Source: Pseudidiomarina gelatinasegens (GTDB lineage Bacteria; Pseudomonadota; Gammaproteobacteria; Enterobacterales; Alteromonadaceae). From it: a stretch of 64,000 bases of DNA. Below are positions 18,757 to 27,990 of the stretch, piece by piece. A model generated the notes under the pieces. That model searched no databases and had not been told where the DNA came from. It saw only the letters and a list, made by a program, of their open reading frames with translations. The position numbers and the translations under genes were made by a program. Numbering within the stretch: position 1 is the first letter of the stretch; every line of letters starts with the position of its first letter. The stretch lies in the NCBI RefSeq assembly GCF_004025325.1, contig NZ_RSFE01000003.1:186001-250000 (forward strand), given 5' to 3'.

Positions 18757-19484
18757 TGCGAATCTCCGTTTTCTTTAATTGGACCTGGCTCCCACCCTTT
18801 CGTGGCAAGCAATGCACGTAAAACCTTTGAACGGTATTCACGGCGATACAGCACGAGAACTACAATTGCGGTGGAGCAAATAAACAGATACGGATGAATG
18901 AACCAACAGAAAAAGGCCAAAGCGAAATAGTAAGCGCGCAAGCCATTATTGTACTCATGCCCTGCTTGATCGATTACTTTGGCCGTCTGCCGCGCGAACA
19001 CTTCGCGTTGCTCATCATCAAAGTCAGTTGACCGGTATTGGGGGGCAGCCCCCATAAGCACTGAAACAAAGCCAAACTGACGAATAGACCAAGTGAATTT
19101 GAAAAAAGCAAAAACAAACATCAACGCCAACACTGCTAGCTTAAACTGCACTTTGTCAGGCGATGTATCAGCTGTATAAGGAATAGAACGAAGCACTTCC
19201 ACAACTTTATCGGCTGACGCCAGAAGCGTTAGCACACCGGCTAACACCAGTACGGTAGACGATGCAAAGAACGTTACTGTGCGCTCCACATTGCCTAATA
19301 GAGCAGCATCCGCAATTTGATGTTCTTTGCGCGTTAACGTACGCATCCAGTCGATACGAAGTTGGCGCAAGATATGGGATAGACTATAGGTAGAACGGGC
19401 TCGGATTCGAGCAAACTGCGTGTAGGTGAACCACACAGTCACGAAAAACACTAATGCGACAATGTCGATGAGCGCCAAATTCAT
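18753..19484 (-). CDS. DUF599 family membrane protein
   Basis: A 243-residue inner-membrane protein with about four hydrophobic helices: residues 5-24, 70-95, 120-140 and 185-225. The second half has the conserved pattern RxYYFALAFFCWFIHP, which is typical of DUF599. Biochemical function is unknown for the family. It is translationally coupled to astE by a four-base overlap, but no functional link is known. Confidence 0.85.
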   Translation of the reverse strand: MNLALIDIVALVFFVTVWFTYTQFARIRARSTYSLSHILRQLRIDWMRTLTRKEHQIADAALLGNVERTVTFFASSTVLVLAGVLTLLASADKVVEVLRSIPYTADTSPDKVQFKLAVLALMFVFAFFKFTWSIRQFGFVSVLMGAAPQYRSTDFDDEQREVFARQTAKVIDQAGHEYNNGLRAYYFALAFFCWFIHPYLFICSTAIVVLVLYRREYRSKVLRALLATKGWEPGPIKENGDSQ

Positions 19485-19508
19485 GCATGACCTTCCTATG
19501 CATACAAG

Positions 19509-19532
19509 GCTAGCAGCACAATTGCTGCTAGC
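19509..19532 (-). terminator. Hairpin after the RND efflux operon
   Basis: GCTAGCAGCA and TGCTGCTAGC form a perfect 10-base stem with a CAAT loop, about 30 bases beyond the stop of the RND permease gene and 25 bases before the DUF599 start. It lacks a clear T-run, so it may be a weak terminator or an mRNA-stabilising 3' hairpin. Confidence 0.5.
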
Positions 19533-19562
19533 TCATATTAGTTTAAGGTCAATAGTTTAACA

Positions 19563-22500
19563 TTATGTGACGGAATTGTGTTGTTCTGATTTCGGTTCAG
19601 GTGGCTTCGCGAGACCATACCAACTCAACATGGTTTTCATACCCCGACGCGTATCGTTAAGTATCAGGTACAAGCATGGCACCAGCAATAATGTAATAAC
19701 TGTTGCAAACAAAATACCGAATGCTAACGAAATTGCCATTGGGATAACGATTTTGGCTTGTAGGCTCTTTTCTAACACTATGGGCAGCAAACCAAAGAAC
19801 GTGGTTAACGAGGTAAGTATAATTGCCCGAAACCGCGCAACCCCAGCTTCAGCAACCGCTTTACGTAGCCTCTCACCTTCCGAGCGAGCTCGGTTCACGT
19901 AGTCCACCATAACCAGTGAGTCGTTAACGACAACACCTGCCAACGCAATGATACCGAACAAACTTAAAATCGATATTGGCATGCCTAAAACCCAGTGGCC
20001 AACTACCGCCCCTATCATACCGAACGGTATAACCGACATGATGATGAGCGGCTGACTGTAAGATTTCAACGGAATTGCCATCAATGCGTAAATCGCAAAC
20101 AACGCCAATAAGAATCCTATCGCAAGTGAGTTTGTTGCTTCAGCTTCATCTTGTGATGCACCTTCAAGCTGGAAGCCAACTGAAGGGTAGCGATCTAAAA
20201 TAGGCTGAATTTTGTCCTCACGAACCTGGCGTACAATATCAAATGGTTGAACTTTGTCCTTATCGACACGCGCCCGAACGTTCACCGAACGTTCGCGATT
20301 GATACGGGTAATGGTGTTATAGCCTTTTGCAAAGCGTATGTCGGCTAGCTCGGTGAATGGAATCAACGAACCATCAGCGGTGCGTAATTTCATATCTTCG
20401 AGGTTACCAACTGACTGACGCTCCGATAATGGATAACGGACCATAACCTTCACTTCTTCATCATCACGCTGAAGACGCTGCGCCTCGGCACCATAGAACG
20501 CATAGCGAACTTGATTCGCTAGTTCTTGTAAGGTGATACCCATTGCAGTTGCTAGCGGCTTTAGCTCTAGAATGATTTCATCATTCCCTTCGCCAAAGGT
20601 GTCTTCAATATCGAACACGCCATCGAATTGCCCCAAGTCTTGCTTCAGTAGTGTTGCTGCAGCAGCCAGCTCTTCCAGATTATCGCCAGTAAGTTGGAAT
20701 TCGACGTCAAAACCGCCGCCGCCACCAATGCTACCTTGGAAATTCAATGCCTTAACACCAGCCATATCCGGCGTTGTTTCGCGCCAATTATTAATTATGG
20801 CGAAACCGTCCAAGTTTCTGTTTTCACCTTTTTCTAATTCAGCAAAAACTGTTCCGCTGGTGGTACCGTTCATCCAAATATTGGTGTGTTTAACAATATT
20901 ATCGCCATTATCAGCTTCGGCTTTCGCATCAACTTTCATCAGCGACTCTTCAATACGCTGTAACGTGCGAATGGTCGATTCTTCTGAAGCGCCCGGCTGC
21001 ATTTCAACGCGCGCCTGAATAAAGTCACTTGGAATATTGGGGAAGAACACCCAACGCACTGTACCGCCAGCGATCAGGCCAATGGCAAGAATGAACAAAC
21101 CAACAAAAGCAGCAAGCGTGGTATAGCGGTAATGCAAACACTTCTTCAAAAACGGCTGATAGTAGGTTTTTGCAAAGTACAGCAAACCACCAGATATCTT
21201 ATTTCGAACACGCTGAAATCCGTTTTGCTTCTGCAACCCGTCTTTTGAGAATTTCATCTTGGCGATGTGCGCCGGCAAAATAAACTTCGATTCAATCAAA
21301 GAGAAGGCCAAGCACAGAATGACCACCCAAGCGATCGATTCCCAAATTGCACCCATCCCCCCTTCAACCATCAGCATAGGTATAAAGGCGACCATGGTCG
21401 TCAACACCCCGAAAGTGGCTGGCATTGCAACTTTCTTAGCGCCAATAACCACGTTATCAACTGACTTGCCATTCTTTTCAATTTCAGAATACGCGCTCTC
21501 GCCGATGACTATGGCATCATCGACCACTATCCCCAGCACTAATATGAAGCCGAACAAAGAAATCATATTAATTGAGATATCGAACATGGGTAATGGCATC
21601 AGCGCTATGGTTCCTAAGAAGCAAAGCGGAATGCCAACCATGACCCAAAATGCCAGTCGCAACTGCAAGAACAAGGCCAGCATAATGAATACCAGCGCAC
21701 CACCAAACAGCATGTTATCAATCATCAAATCGAGGCGGTCATTCAAGTAGTAGGATGAATCCCCCCAGTGCGCTATTTCAATCTGTGGTGGCAACTCTTT
21801 TTGTTTACGTTCAACGTAGCTGCGAACCACTTCGGCTATTTTTAAATCGTTCTGATCACCGACCGAATCAACCCGAACAAAGGTTGCTGATGCACCATCA
21901 AAACGAGTAAAGCGGCGACGCTCAATAAATGAATCTTGCACTTTAGCAATATCACCAAGCGTTAAACGTGTTCCATCAGGCCGGTTGATCAGAACTATTT
22001 TTTCAAATTCGTCGCCCACATAAGCCTGATTATTTGCGCGCAGTAAAATATCGCCATTCGGAGTACGGATTGAGCCACCCGCAACGTCAAGCGAGGTGCC
22101 GCGAACTGCGGCAACGATTTCTTGGAAGGTTAAATTGTAACGCTGTAAATCCGCTTCAGAAATTTCGACTGAAATTTCATAATCACGCGCCCCAACTACT
22201 TCAACTTTGGTGATACCACCGATGTTTTTCAGGTCGTCTCGAATCGACTTAGCCAGCTCTTTTTGCGGCCCCTCTTCGAGTTCACCAAAAATACTAATCC
22301 AGATAACTTGTCGCTGCGGACGTATGCGGTAAATATTCGGCTTTTCAATCTGCTGTGGAAAGCTAGGGATAGCATCGATGAGCATTTTCACTTCATCCAT
22401 GACTACTTGCACGTCATAGCCACTTTCCACTTCAATAGAAACTGAACCGCCGCCCTCACGCGCTGTAGAGGTAACTCGCTCGATACCGTTGACGTCTTCA

Positions 22501-22739
22501 ATTGCGTCTTCAATGCGCACGATAACGCCTTGCTCTACTTCTTGTGGCGCAGCGCCGGGGAAAGGCACTTGTACGCTAATAACATTCAATTCAATCTCTG
22601 GGAACATTTGCTTGCGCACCTGTCCCGTCATGAAAATACCGGTAATAATAATCAACGCCATCAGCAGGTTGGCAGCAACAGTATTATTTGCCCACCACGC
22701 GATGATGCCCTTTTTGGGATCGATATCGTATTGGCTCAT
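19563..22739 (-). CDS. RND family efflux transporter permease
   Basis: A 1058-residue proton-driven inner-membrane exporter of the HAE-1/AcrB-like RND superfamily. It shows the usual arrangement of one N-terminal helix, a large periplasmic loop, six helices, a second periplasmic loop and five more helices. The proton-relay region is visible as GIVVDDAIVIGE with its paired Asp, and the second-half counterpart is ALAGVVVNDSLVMVDYVNRARSEGE. The porter domains have VQVPFPGAAPQEVEQGV near residue 50. Substrate cannot be assigned. Its start shares one base with the adaptor stop codon. No outer membrane TolC partner gene is nearby. Confidence 0.95.
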   Translation of the reverse strand: MSQYDIDPKKGIIAWWANNTVAANLLMALIIITGIFMTGQVRKQMFPEIELNVISVQVPFPGAAPQEVEQGVIVRIEDAIEDVNGIERVTSTAREGGGSVSIEVESGYDVQVVMDEVKMLIDAIPSFPQQIEKPNIYRIRPQRQVIWISIFGELEEGPQKELAKSIRDDLKNIGGITKVEVVGARDYEISVEISEADLQRYNLTFQEIVAAVRGTSLDVAGGSIRTPNGDILLRANNQAYVGDEFEKIVLINRPDGTRLTLGDIAKVQDSFIERRRFTRFDGASATFVRVDSVGDQNDLKIAEVVRSYVERKQKELPPQIEIAHWGDSSYYLNDRLDLMIDNMLFGGALVFIMLALFLQLRLAFWVMVGIPLCFLGTIALMPLPMFDISINMISLFGFILVLGIVVDDAIVIGESAYSEIEKNGKSVDNVVIGAKKVAMPATFGVLTTMVAFIPMLMVEGGMGAIWESIAWVVILCLAFSLIESKFILPAHIAKMKFSKDGLQKQNGFQRVRNKISGGLLYFAKTYYQPFLKKCLHYRYTTLAAFVGLFILAIGLIAGGTVRWVFFPNIPSDFIQARVEMQPGASEESTIRTLQRIEESLMKVDAKAEADNGDNIVKHTNIWMNGTTSGTVFAELEKGENRNLDGFAIINNWRETTPDMAGVKALNFQGSIGGGGGFDVEFQLTGDNLEELAAAATLLKQDLGQFDGVFDIEDTFGEGNDEIILELKPLATAMGITLQELANQVRYAFYGAEAQRLQRDDEEVKVMVRYPLSERQSVGNLEDMKLRTADGSLIPFTELADIRFAKGYNTITRINRERSVNVRARVDKDKVQPFDIVRQVREDKIQPILDRYPSVGFQLEGASQDEAEATNSLAIGFLLALFAIYALMAIPLKSYSQPLIIMSVIPFGMIGAVVGHWVLGMPISILSLFGIIALAGVVVNDSLVMVDYVNRARSEGERLRKAVAEAGVARFRAIILTSLTTFFGLLPIVLEKSLQAKIVIPMAISLAFGILFATVITLLLVPCLYLILNDTRRGMKTMLSWYGLAKPPEPKSEQHNSVT

Positions 22740-23950
22740 TAGTTGCTTCCTGTTACTTCAGCGGTTTCCGAATCTGGTGTTTCTTGCTGTTCGATAATAG
22801 GGTCACCAGGAATACGAACCTTCATGCTTGGCAGCGCGTTCGATAGCTGAGTTAATACGACGATATCGCCACCGTTTAAGCCTTCGTTGATGATTACGTA
22901 ATTGGCTTCAGCACGCATTACATTAACGTCACGTTTCTGAATACGACGCTCTTCGTCCACGACCCATAATTTGTCGTCAATCGATAATGCATAGCGTGGT
23001 ACGCGAAAAACTTGTTCTGCTTCGAGACCATCAATAACTAATTGAACAAAACGACCAAAGCGCAATGGCACTTCGTGCAATGTTGATTCTTGGTTGTACG
23101 GGTCTTCCACTTCCACAACGCCATAAATAACGCGGCTATTGCTATCTAAGATGCCTTCACTACGCACTAAACTTCCACGCCATGTATATGCAGTTCCAGC
23201 AACGTCACTGGTCAACATAACCTGCGGATAGGCACCTTCATGGCCTGACTCAGGTAAGTCAATGTATGCAAGGTCACGATCGCTCAGTGGCACGCGAACC
23301 TCAGCCACCTCTGAGCCATATAGCAAACCAACTTGGGTATTCATTGACACAAACTGACCAATATCGACATTCTTGCTCTGCAAAATACCATCGTATGGCG
23401 CACGAACAGTAGTTCGATCAAGGTCACGTTCTGCCTTTGCGACTGCAGCTTCTGCGGACTGAACTGCCGCAACAGCACTTGCTACCTGAGGTTCACGAAT
23501 ACCCAGTGATGGAATCTCGCCCATTTGCAGCGATTCCCACTCTTCTTTAGCAACTTGAGCACGTGCACTCTCTTCTGCGAGTCCAGCCTTCGCTTGTGCT
23601 AAAGAGGCTTTGGCTGTCTGCAGCGCAACACGATAGTCAGCGGTATCAATCTGCAGTAACACATCACCTTTTTTGAAAAAGCCGCCGTTCACAAAATTGT
23701 CAGCAACCTCGGTGATTTGACCACTTACCTGTGTCACCAGGTTGGTCATATGCTTCGGTTTTACGTTACCCTGACCGGACACCTTAAAACGCACTGTTTC
23801 TGGCTGTACTTCCAACACATCAACAAGCACTGGCGGTCGTTCATTGGAGCGCTCAGGAGGTTGCGGGCGCAAGGTAATCATCGCCACCAACAAGAGAATA
23901 GCGACAAGAAGAATAAGAGGTGGTAATAAAGCGCGTTTTTTAAATGCCAT
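22739..23950 (-). CDS. RND efflux periplasmic adaptor (membrane fusion protein)
   Basis: A roughly 403-residue HlyD/AcrA-type adaptor that links the RND permease to an outer membrane channel. It has an N-terminal membrane anchor (ALLPPLILLVAILLLVAMITL), a lipoyl-like half (GQITEVADNFVNGGFFKKGDVLLQID), a coiled-coil hairpin rich in Ala, Gln and Lys (about residues 100-170), the second lipoyl half (VRAPYDGILQSKNVDIGQFV) and a beta-barrel domain. The frame extends to a TTG at 23983, but the ATG at 23950 gives the normal anchor position. It is the first gene of the efflux operon. Confidence 0.94.
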   Translation of the reverse strand: MAFKKRALLPPLILLVAILLLVAMITLRPQPPERSNERPPVLVDVLEVQPETVRFKVSGQGNVKPKHMTNLVTQVSGQITEVADNFVNGGFFKKGDVLLQIDTADYRVALQTAKASLAQAKAGLAEESARAQVAKEEWESLQMGEIPSLGIREPQVASAVAAVQSAEAAVAKAERDLDRTTVRAPYDGILQSKNVDIGQFVSMNTQVGLLYGSEVAEVRVPLSDRDLAYIDLPESGHEGAYPQVMLTSDVAGTAYTWRGSLVRSEGILDSNSRVIYGVVEVEDPYNQESTLHEVPLRFGRFVQLVIDGLEAEQVFRVPRYALSIDDKLWVVDEERRIQKRDVNVMRAEANYVIINEGLNGGDIVVLTQLSNALPSMKVRIPGDPIIEQQETPDSETAEVTGSN

Positions 23951-24067
23951 GACGTCTCGGTTCCATGAATGAGTCTTTCGCAAAAATTAAATTTTTCAGT
24001 CTCTAGTATGACGAAGTCTCCAGTAATCCGTTAGTAACAATGTGTTAGCAGTTGTAAACAAACTTCG

Positions 24068-26029
24068 CTATCCGTTTAATAAGTAACTCTCGCCAGCCTC
24101 AATAGCTCTTGGCCCACCGGCAAGCAGCACCACATCATCGTGTTGTAACGCAAAGTCACCATGTACTTCGGAAAACTCTTGATCACCACGGCGTACTGAT
24201 TTGATCTGCAAATTTAGGTCATCCAGAGCGAGGTCAATTAGCTTTTTACCGCATGCAAACGCATTTTGAGGCAGCGCGACCGCATGTAAAAATTGTAAAC
24301 GATCAAGCTTTTCCGGATTCATATCCGTGGTTTCGCCTGGGTAAAACCCATGCATTTCACCATAATGTGACCGGCGTGCTTGATCGAGGCGTGAAAGAAT
24401 TTTTCGTATTGGAATACCAGAACGACTTAAAATTTGGGACACCAACATCAGGCTAGCTTCTAAGGTATCGGGCACAACCTGCGTTGCTCCCGCTTCCATC
24501 ATAGCTTTTAGACGCATATCGTCGCGACTACGTACAATAATTTCGGCATGCTCATTTATATGGCGAATTGCTTTTAGCACATCGAGTGCTCGCTCATCGT
24601 CAGCAAAACTAATAATGATTAATTCAGCTTCATCTGCATGCACGGCCTGCAGAATATCGCGCCTTACGGCATTGCCAAAGAACACTTTTGAACCGCCCGC
24701 AACAGCTTCTTGCACACGTTTCGCGTCATGATCAATAGCGAGGTAATCAATTCCTTCATTGGTTAGAAAGCGCGCAACGGTCTGGCCGACACGACCGAAC
24801 CCCAAAATGAGTACGCGTGAGCGCTCATCATTTGGCTGCGGCAACCCCACACCATCGTCTTCGTCCTGCTTGCGTAAGATGAAATCAACGACGTTACGGC
24901 AGCGCTGAATAACCAGCGGCGTAAGCGCCATACCAAACACACCTACCCCAACCAGCATCGATGCGACGCTCGCTTCGAGCAATTGGAAACTTAACGCCAG
25001 CGACGCGAGAACAAAACCAAATTCTCCCATCTGGAACAACATTAAACCGGCACCCCACGCATCTTCTTTGCGCTCATCCATAATCCCAGCTAATGCGCGT
25101 ACCACAAACAGCTTTATAAGGCCCACGGCAATTACAATTGCGATAATCCAATGCAAGTTCGCGACAAACACATTAAAGTCTAACTGCATGCCTACGGTAA
25201 TAAAAAATAGCCCCATCAAGATATCGCGAAATGGCCGGATATCTGCTTCCAACTGATGCTTATACTTGCTCTCGCCCAACATCATTCCCGCCAAAAAGGC
25301 ACCGAGAGCCATCGATAAACCAAATAAATGAGTCATCCCCCCTGCAACGAGGGCTACCAACAGCGTTGCCAAAACAAACAACTCGTCAGTTCGCAACTTA
25401 GCTATTTCTCGAAAAACATGCGGTAACACCCATTTGCCAATGGCCATCAGCACAATGACCACGCCGGTGCCCTTTAGCAGCGCATAGCCAAGGCTCTCCC
25501 ACATTGATATATCGCTATTTGAGGCGAGTAACGGAATAATAATCAACATGGGTACTACGGCAATATCCTGGAACAACAACACCGCAACCGTCAGTTGCCC
25601 CTTCTTTGAGGTTAATTGCGACGACTCGCCAAGTTGCTTGATGACGACAGCTGTTGAAGATAGTGCCAAGGTACAGCCGACAATGAACGCTGTGGTCCAG
25701 TCGTTAACAAAGAAAACAGCTAAAACGGCGAATAACGCAGTACACAACACAACTTGTCCGGCCCCAAGGCCAAACACTTGGCCACGCATGGCAATCATTT
25801 TGGGTAAAGAGAATTCAAGACCAAGTGAAAATAGCAACAACACGACACCGAGCTCGGCGACAAAATGATACTCATCAGGATCAGATATCCAAGCCAATAC
25901 ATCCGGCCCGGCAACAATGCCAGCAACAAGGTACGCCAAGATAGCCGGTAGTTTGATTTTGCGAAATGCCCAAACCAACACAACGGCCATCGCAAGCAGT
26001 AAGAGTATGTCCGTAAATCCACTATTCAC
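24068..26029 (-). CDS. CPA2 family cation:proton antiporter with RCK domain (KefB/KefC-like)
   Basis: A protein of about 653 residues with an N-terminal Na+/H+ exchanger domain of twelve or so helices (about 1-385), a Rossmann RCK/TrkA-N domain starting at RVLILGFGRVGQTVARFL (about residue 410) and a C-terminal TrkA-C-type domain. The helix sequence LGVVLLLFSLGLEFSLPK is typical of KefB/KefC and YbaL. It probably exchanges K+ or Na+ for protons under ligand control through the RCK domain. The frame is open back to 26062, but the GTG at 26029 has AAGGGA at good spacing and starts right after the stop of the DMT gene. Confidence 0.92.
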   Translation of the reverse strand: MNSGFTDILLLLAMAVVLVWAFRKIKLPAILAYLVAGIVAGPDVLAWISDPDEYHFVAELGVVLLLFSLGLEFSLPKMIAMRGQVFGLGAGQVVLCTALFAVLAVFFVNDWTTAFIVGCTLALSSTAVVIKQLGESSQLTSKKGQLTVAVLLFQDIAVVPMLIIIPLLASNSDISMWESLGYALLKGTGVVIVLMAIGKWVLPHVFREIAKLRTDELFVLATLLVALVAGGMTHLFGLSMALGAFLAGMMLGESKYKHQLEADIRPFRDILMGLFFITVGMQLDFNVFVANLHWIIAIVIAVGLIKLFVVRALAGIMDERKEDAWGAGLMLFQMGEFGFVLASLALSFQLLEASVASMLVGVGVFGMALTPLVIQRCRNVVDFILRKQDEDDGVGLPQPNDERSRVLILGFGRVGQTVARFLTNEGIDYLAIDHDAKRVQEAVAGGSKVFFGNAVRRDILQAVHADEAELIIISFADDERALDVLKAIRHINEHAEIIVRSRDDMRLKAMMEAGATQVVPDTLEASLMLVSQILSRSGIPIRKILSRLDQARRSHYGEMHGFYPGETTDMNPEKLDRLQFLHAVALPQNAFACGKKLIDLALDDLNLQIKSVRRGDQEFSEVHGDFALQHDDVVLLAGGPRAIEAGESYLLNG

Positions 26030-26031
26030 TT

Positions 26032-26913
26032 TTATTCCCTTAGCCGATAAAGCCCAACACAAATCAATGATAAGCCTATCAGTGTGGTTACTTGAATGGT
26101 TTCACCAAGTATAAAATAGATTAATATCAATGATATAAACGGGCTCAAAAATATTAAGGTAGAAATTTGCGCCGTTTTTGTGGCTAATCGCATGGCTGTG
26201 AGCCACAAAAAGAAGGTGAGCCCCATCTCAAACAGTCCCACATAGACACCCGCCCAAACCCCAGCCCAAGGTATAGACCAATTGGCTGGTGTGTCAAAAA
26301 TCAATGCGTTAACACCATTAAATAAAACTAACCAAATGCTGCCCCAAAAAAAACACCAAAACAACGCCGGTATGGGTTTATCTGTATTCTTGGTATTCAT
26401 TAACCAGTAGCTGGCCCACAACAAGGTACTGAATAGAGCAAGGCCAATACCCGTCCAGTTCGTTTGGCTAAAGTCCCAAGCACCGCCAGTGGCGATTAAA
26501 AACACCCCGGCATATGCCAGTAACATGGCCAGTAATTCTTTGCGTGTTAGCGATTGTTTCAAAAATGGCACGGCTAACAGCGACATGGTAATCGCCCAAG
26601 TATAGTTGATAGCTTGGGCTTGCTGTGCTGGCAACTGATCGTAAGCAGCAAATAGAACCCAATAGTATGCGGCAGGATTAATAAACCCTTGCCCAATATA
26701 GAACCCTGCACGCGAGCGCCCTACTTGAATGGCTTCACGCCAACGCTGCTGTATGGTCAGAATTATTGCAAAGGTTAATAGGCTGGTAAGGGCTGCAATA
26801 CTAAGTAATTGCAACGGGCTAAGGTAACGCAGCGCCAGCTTGAATGCTGTCGCCACTGTTGACCACAACAACACTGCGGCCAATGCATAGAGAATCGCTT
26901 TACGCTGATCCAT
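26032..26913 (-). CDS. EamA/DMT superfamily transporter
   Basis: A 293-residue inner-membrane protein with ten hydrophobic helices, arranged as two EamA repeats (about 5-140 and 150-290). The start of repeat 1 reads AVLLWSTVATAFKLAL, a common DMT pattern. Family members export amino acids or metabolites; the substrate is unknown. It has a GGAAG ribosome site, starts 27 bases after the tilS stop, and is followed 2 bases later by the CPA2 antiporter start. It is probably part of a run dnaE-accA-tilS-DMT-CPA2 on the minus strand. Confidence 0.9.
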   Translation of the reverse strand: MDQRKAILYALAAVLLWSTVATAFKLALRYLSPLQLLSIAALTSLLTFAIILTIQQRWREAIQVGRSRAGFYIGQGFINPAAYYWVLFAAYDQLPAQQAQAINYTWAITMSLLAVPFLKQSLTRKELLAMLLAYAGVFLIATGGAWDFSQTNWTGIGLALFSTLLWASYWLMNTKNTDKPIPALFWCFFWGSIWLVLFNGVNALIFDTPANWSIPWAGVWAGVYVGLFEMGLTFFLWLTAMRLATKTAQISTLIFLSPFISLILIYFILGETIQVTTLIGLSLICVGLYRLRE

Positions 26914-26940
26914 CGTCTTCCTTGCAAGCGTTAAACCGAG

Positions 26941-27975
26941 CTAGCTAGATTGCTCAGTTAAAGTTAATAAACGATCTTTATTATCGGCAGTGTGCCGGGT
27001 TACCTTGCAATGCCCCCAACGTACTTCTGGGCGCGCGTCGTTTGTGGTGAGTAGCATTTGCGTGCGTAACTGCTCAAGCTGAGCATAAGAAGGGGTTTGT
27101 GCACCACAAACCTGTAACCAATACCGCAAGGCACCGCGTTGAAGGTCGGCTGAAGCGTCTTGCAGCCAACGCGTAGCTAGTCGGCATTCAGAATCAATAT
27201 GCGGTGCGACCCGATCATGCAGCAATTGCTCAAGCAAATGTTGTGTTTCTGCGCATAACTGCGCACTTCGCAAAACCGAATTACCGAACTGGGGCCAGCG
27301 TTGCTCTAATTTAGGGATAACCTCATGGCGCAAATAGTTTCGCTCAATACTGATGTCATAATTGGTATCGTCTTCAATCCAGTGCAACTGCTTTGCACGG
27401 GCGTAGCCATAGATATCTTGTTTACTGATATCTAATAACGGACGCACCCAAGTCTGACCATTTTTTCGGCTGACTGCTGCCATCGCAGCGAGTCCTTTCG
27501 GCCCCGCCCCGCGCTTTAGTTGCAGCAGAAAGGTTTCGATTTGATCATTGCGGTGCTGACCTAGCAAAAATATAGCGTTGGCATCGCCAATTGCTTCTAG
27601 CCGTCTGTAGCGCGCCTCGCGACCAGCCGCTTCTTTACTTACCCGAGCTCCAGTTGCTACCGGCAGCACTTCGCAAATCATCGGGAATTTTCGGCGCTCA
27701 CAGTCCGCTTGAAGCCCTTTAGCCCAAGTTGCCGAGCTGGGATGGAATGAGTGATCAAGATGAATCGCTAAGTAGCGATAATTTGGAAATTCTTGTCGAA
27801 ATCGGTCCAGTAAATCCAATACCGTCTGTGAGTCCGCACCACCACCTAAACAGGCAATAATCTGTTGGTTAGCAGCTAGACTTAAGGCTAATAATCGTTC
27901 TTTAAATAACGAATAAAGGGGAGCAGTGTCAGCACTGTCCCCTTTATTTATTTGGCGAGTAGTCGCATTGTTCAA
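26941..27975 (-). CDS. tilS: tRNA(Ile)-lysidine synthase, short and divergent
   Basis: TilS places lysidine on the CAU anticodon of tRNA-Ile2 so that AUA is read as Ile. N-terminal N-type ATP-pyrophosphatase signatures are present but altered: CLGGGADS (residues 42-49) where SGGxDS is normal, and GQHRNDQIETF (139-149) where HHxDDQAET is usual. Downstream KEAAGREARYR, RPLLDISKQDI and ERNYLRHEVIP match the family well. At 344 residues it lacks the roughly 80-residue C-terminal domain of E. coli TilS. There is no ATG; the TTG at 27975 has GGAG nine bases upstream and lies 15 bases after accA. A strong palindrome (27912-27948) lies inside codons 10 to 22. Synteny with dnaE-accA supports the call. 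Confidence 0.88.
   Translation of the reverse strand: MNNATTRQINKGDSADTAPLYSLFKERLLALSLAANQQIIACLGGGADSQTVLDLLDRFRQEFPNYRYLAIHLDHSFHPSSATWAKGLQADCERRKFPMICEVLPVATGARVSKEAAGREARYRRLEAIGDANAIFLLGQHRNDQIETFLLQLKRGAGPKGLAAMAAVSRKNGQTWVRPLLDISKQDIYGYARAKQLHWIEDDTNYDISIERNYLRHEVIPKLEQRWPQFGNSVLRSAQLCAETQHLLEQLLHDRVAPHIDSECRLATRWLQDASADLQRGALRYWLQVCGAQTPSYAQLEQLRTQMLLTTNDARPEVRWGHCKVTRHTADNKDRLLTLTEQSS
27912..27948 (-). repeat. REP-like palindrome inside the 5' end of tilS
   Basis: Arms of 16 and 17 bases (27912-27928 and 27933-27948) pair perfectly except for a one-base bulge, with a TCAG loop. The core GGGGA(G)CAG and the flanking AATAAA/TTTATT match the layout of the palindrome at 39958-39989. 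On the minus strand it is followed by a T-rich stretch, so it could also act as a terminator or attenuator between accA and tilS. It is translated as about 12 residues of the TilS N-terminus. Confidence 0.65.
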
Positions 27976-27990
27976 CGCGAATCACTCCAC

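Noticed and set aside
20533-21750. Long plus-strand frames (161 and 163 codons) opposite the RND permease
   Set aside because: They are antisense to a well-defined permease, rich in Ser/Pro/Ile as expected from a shadow frame, and have no domain.
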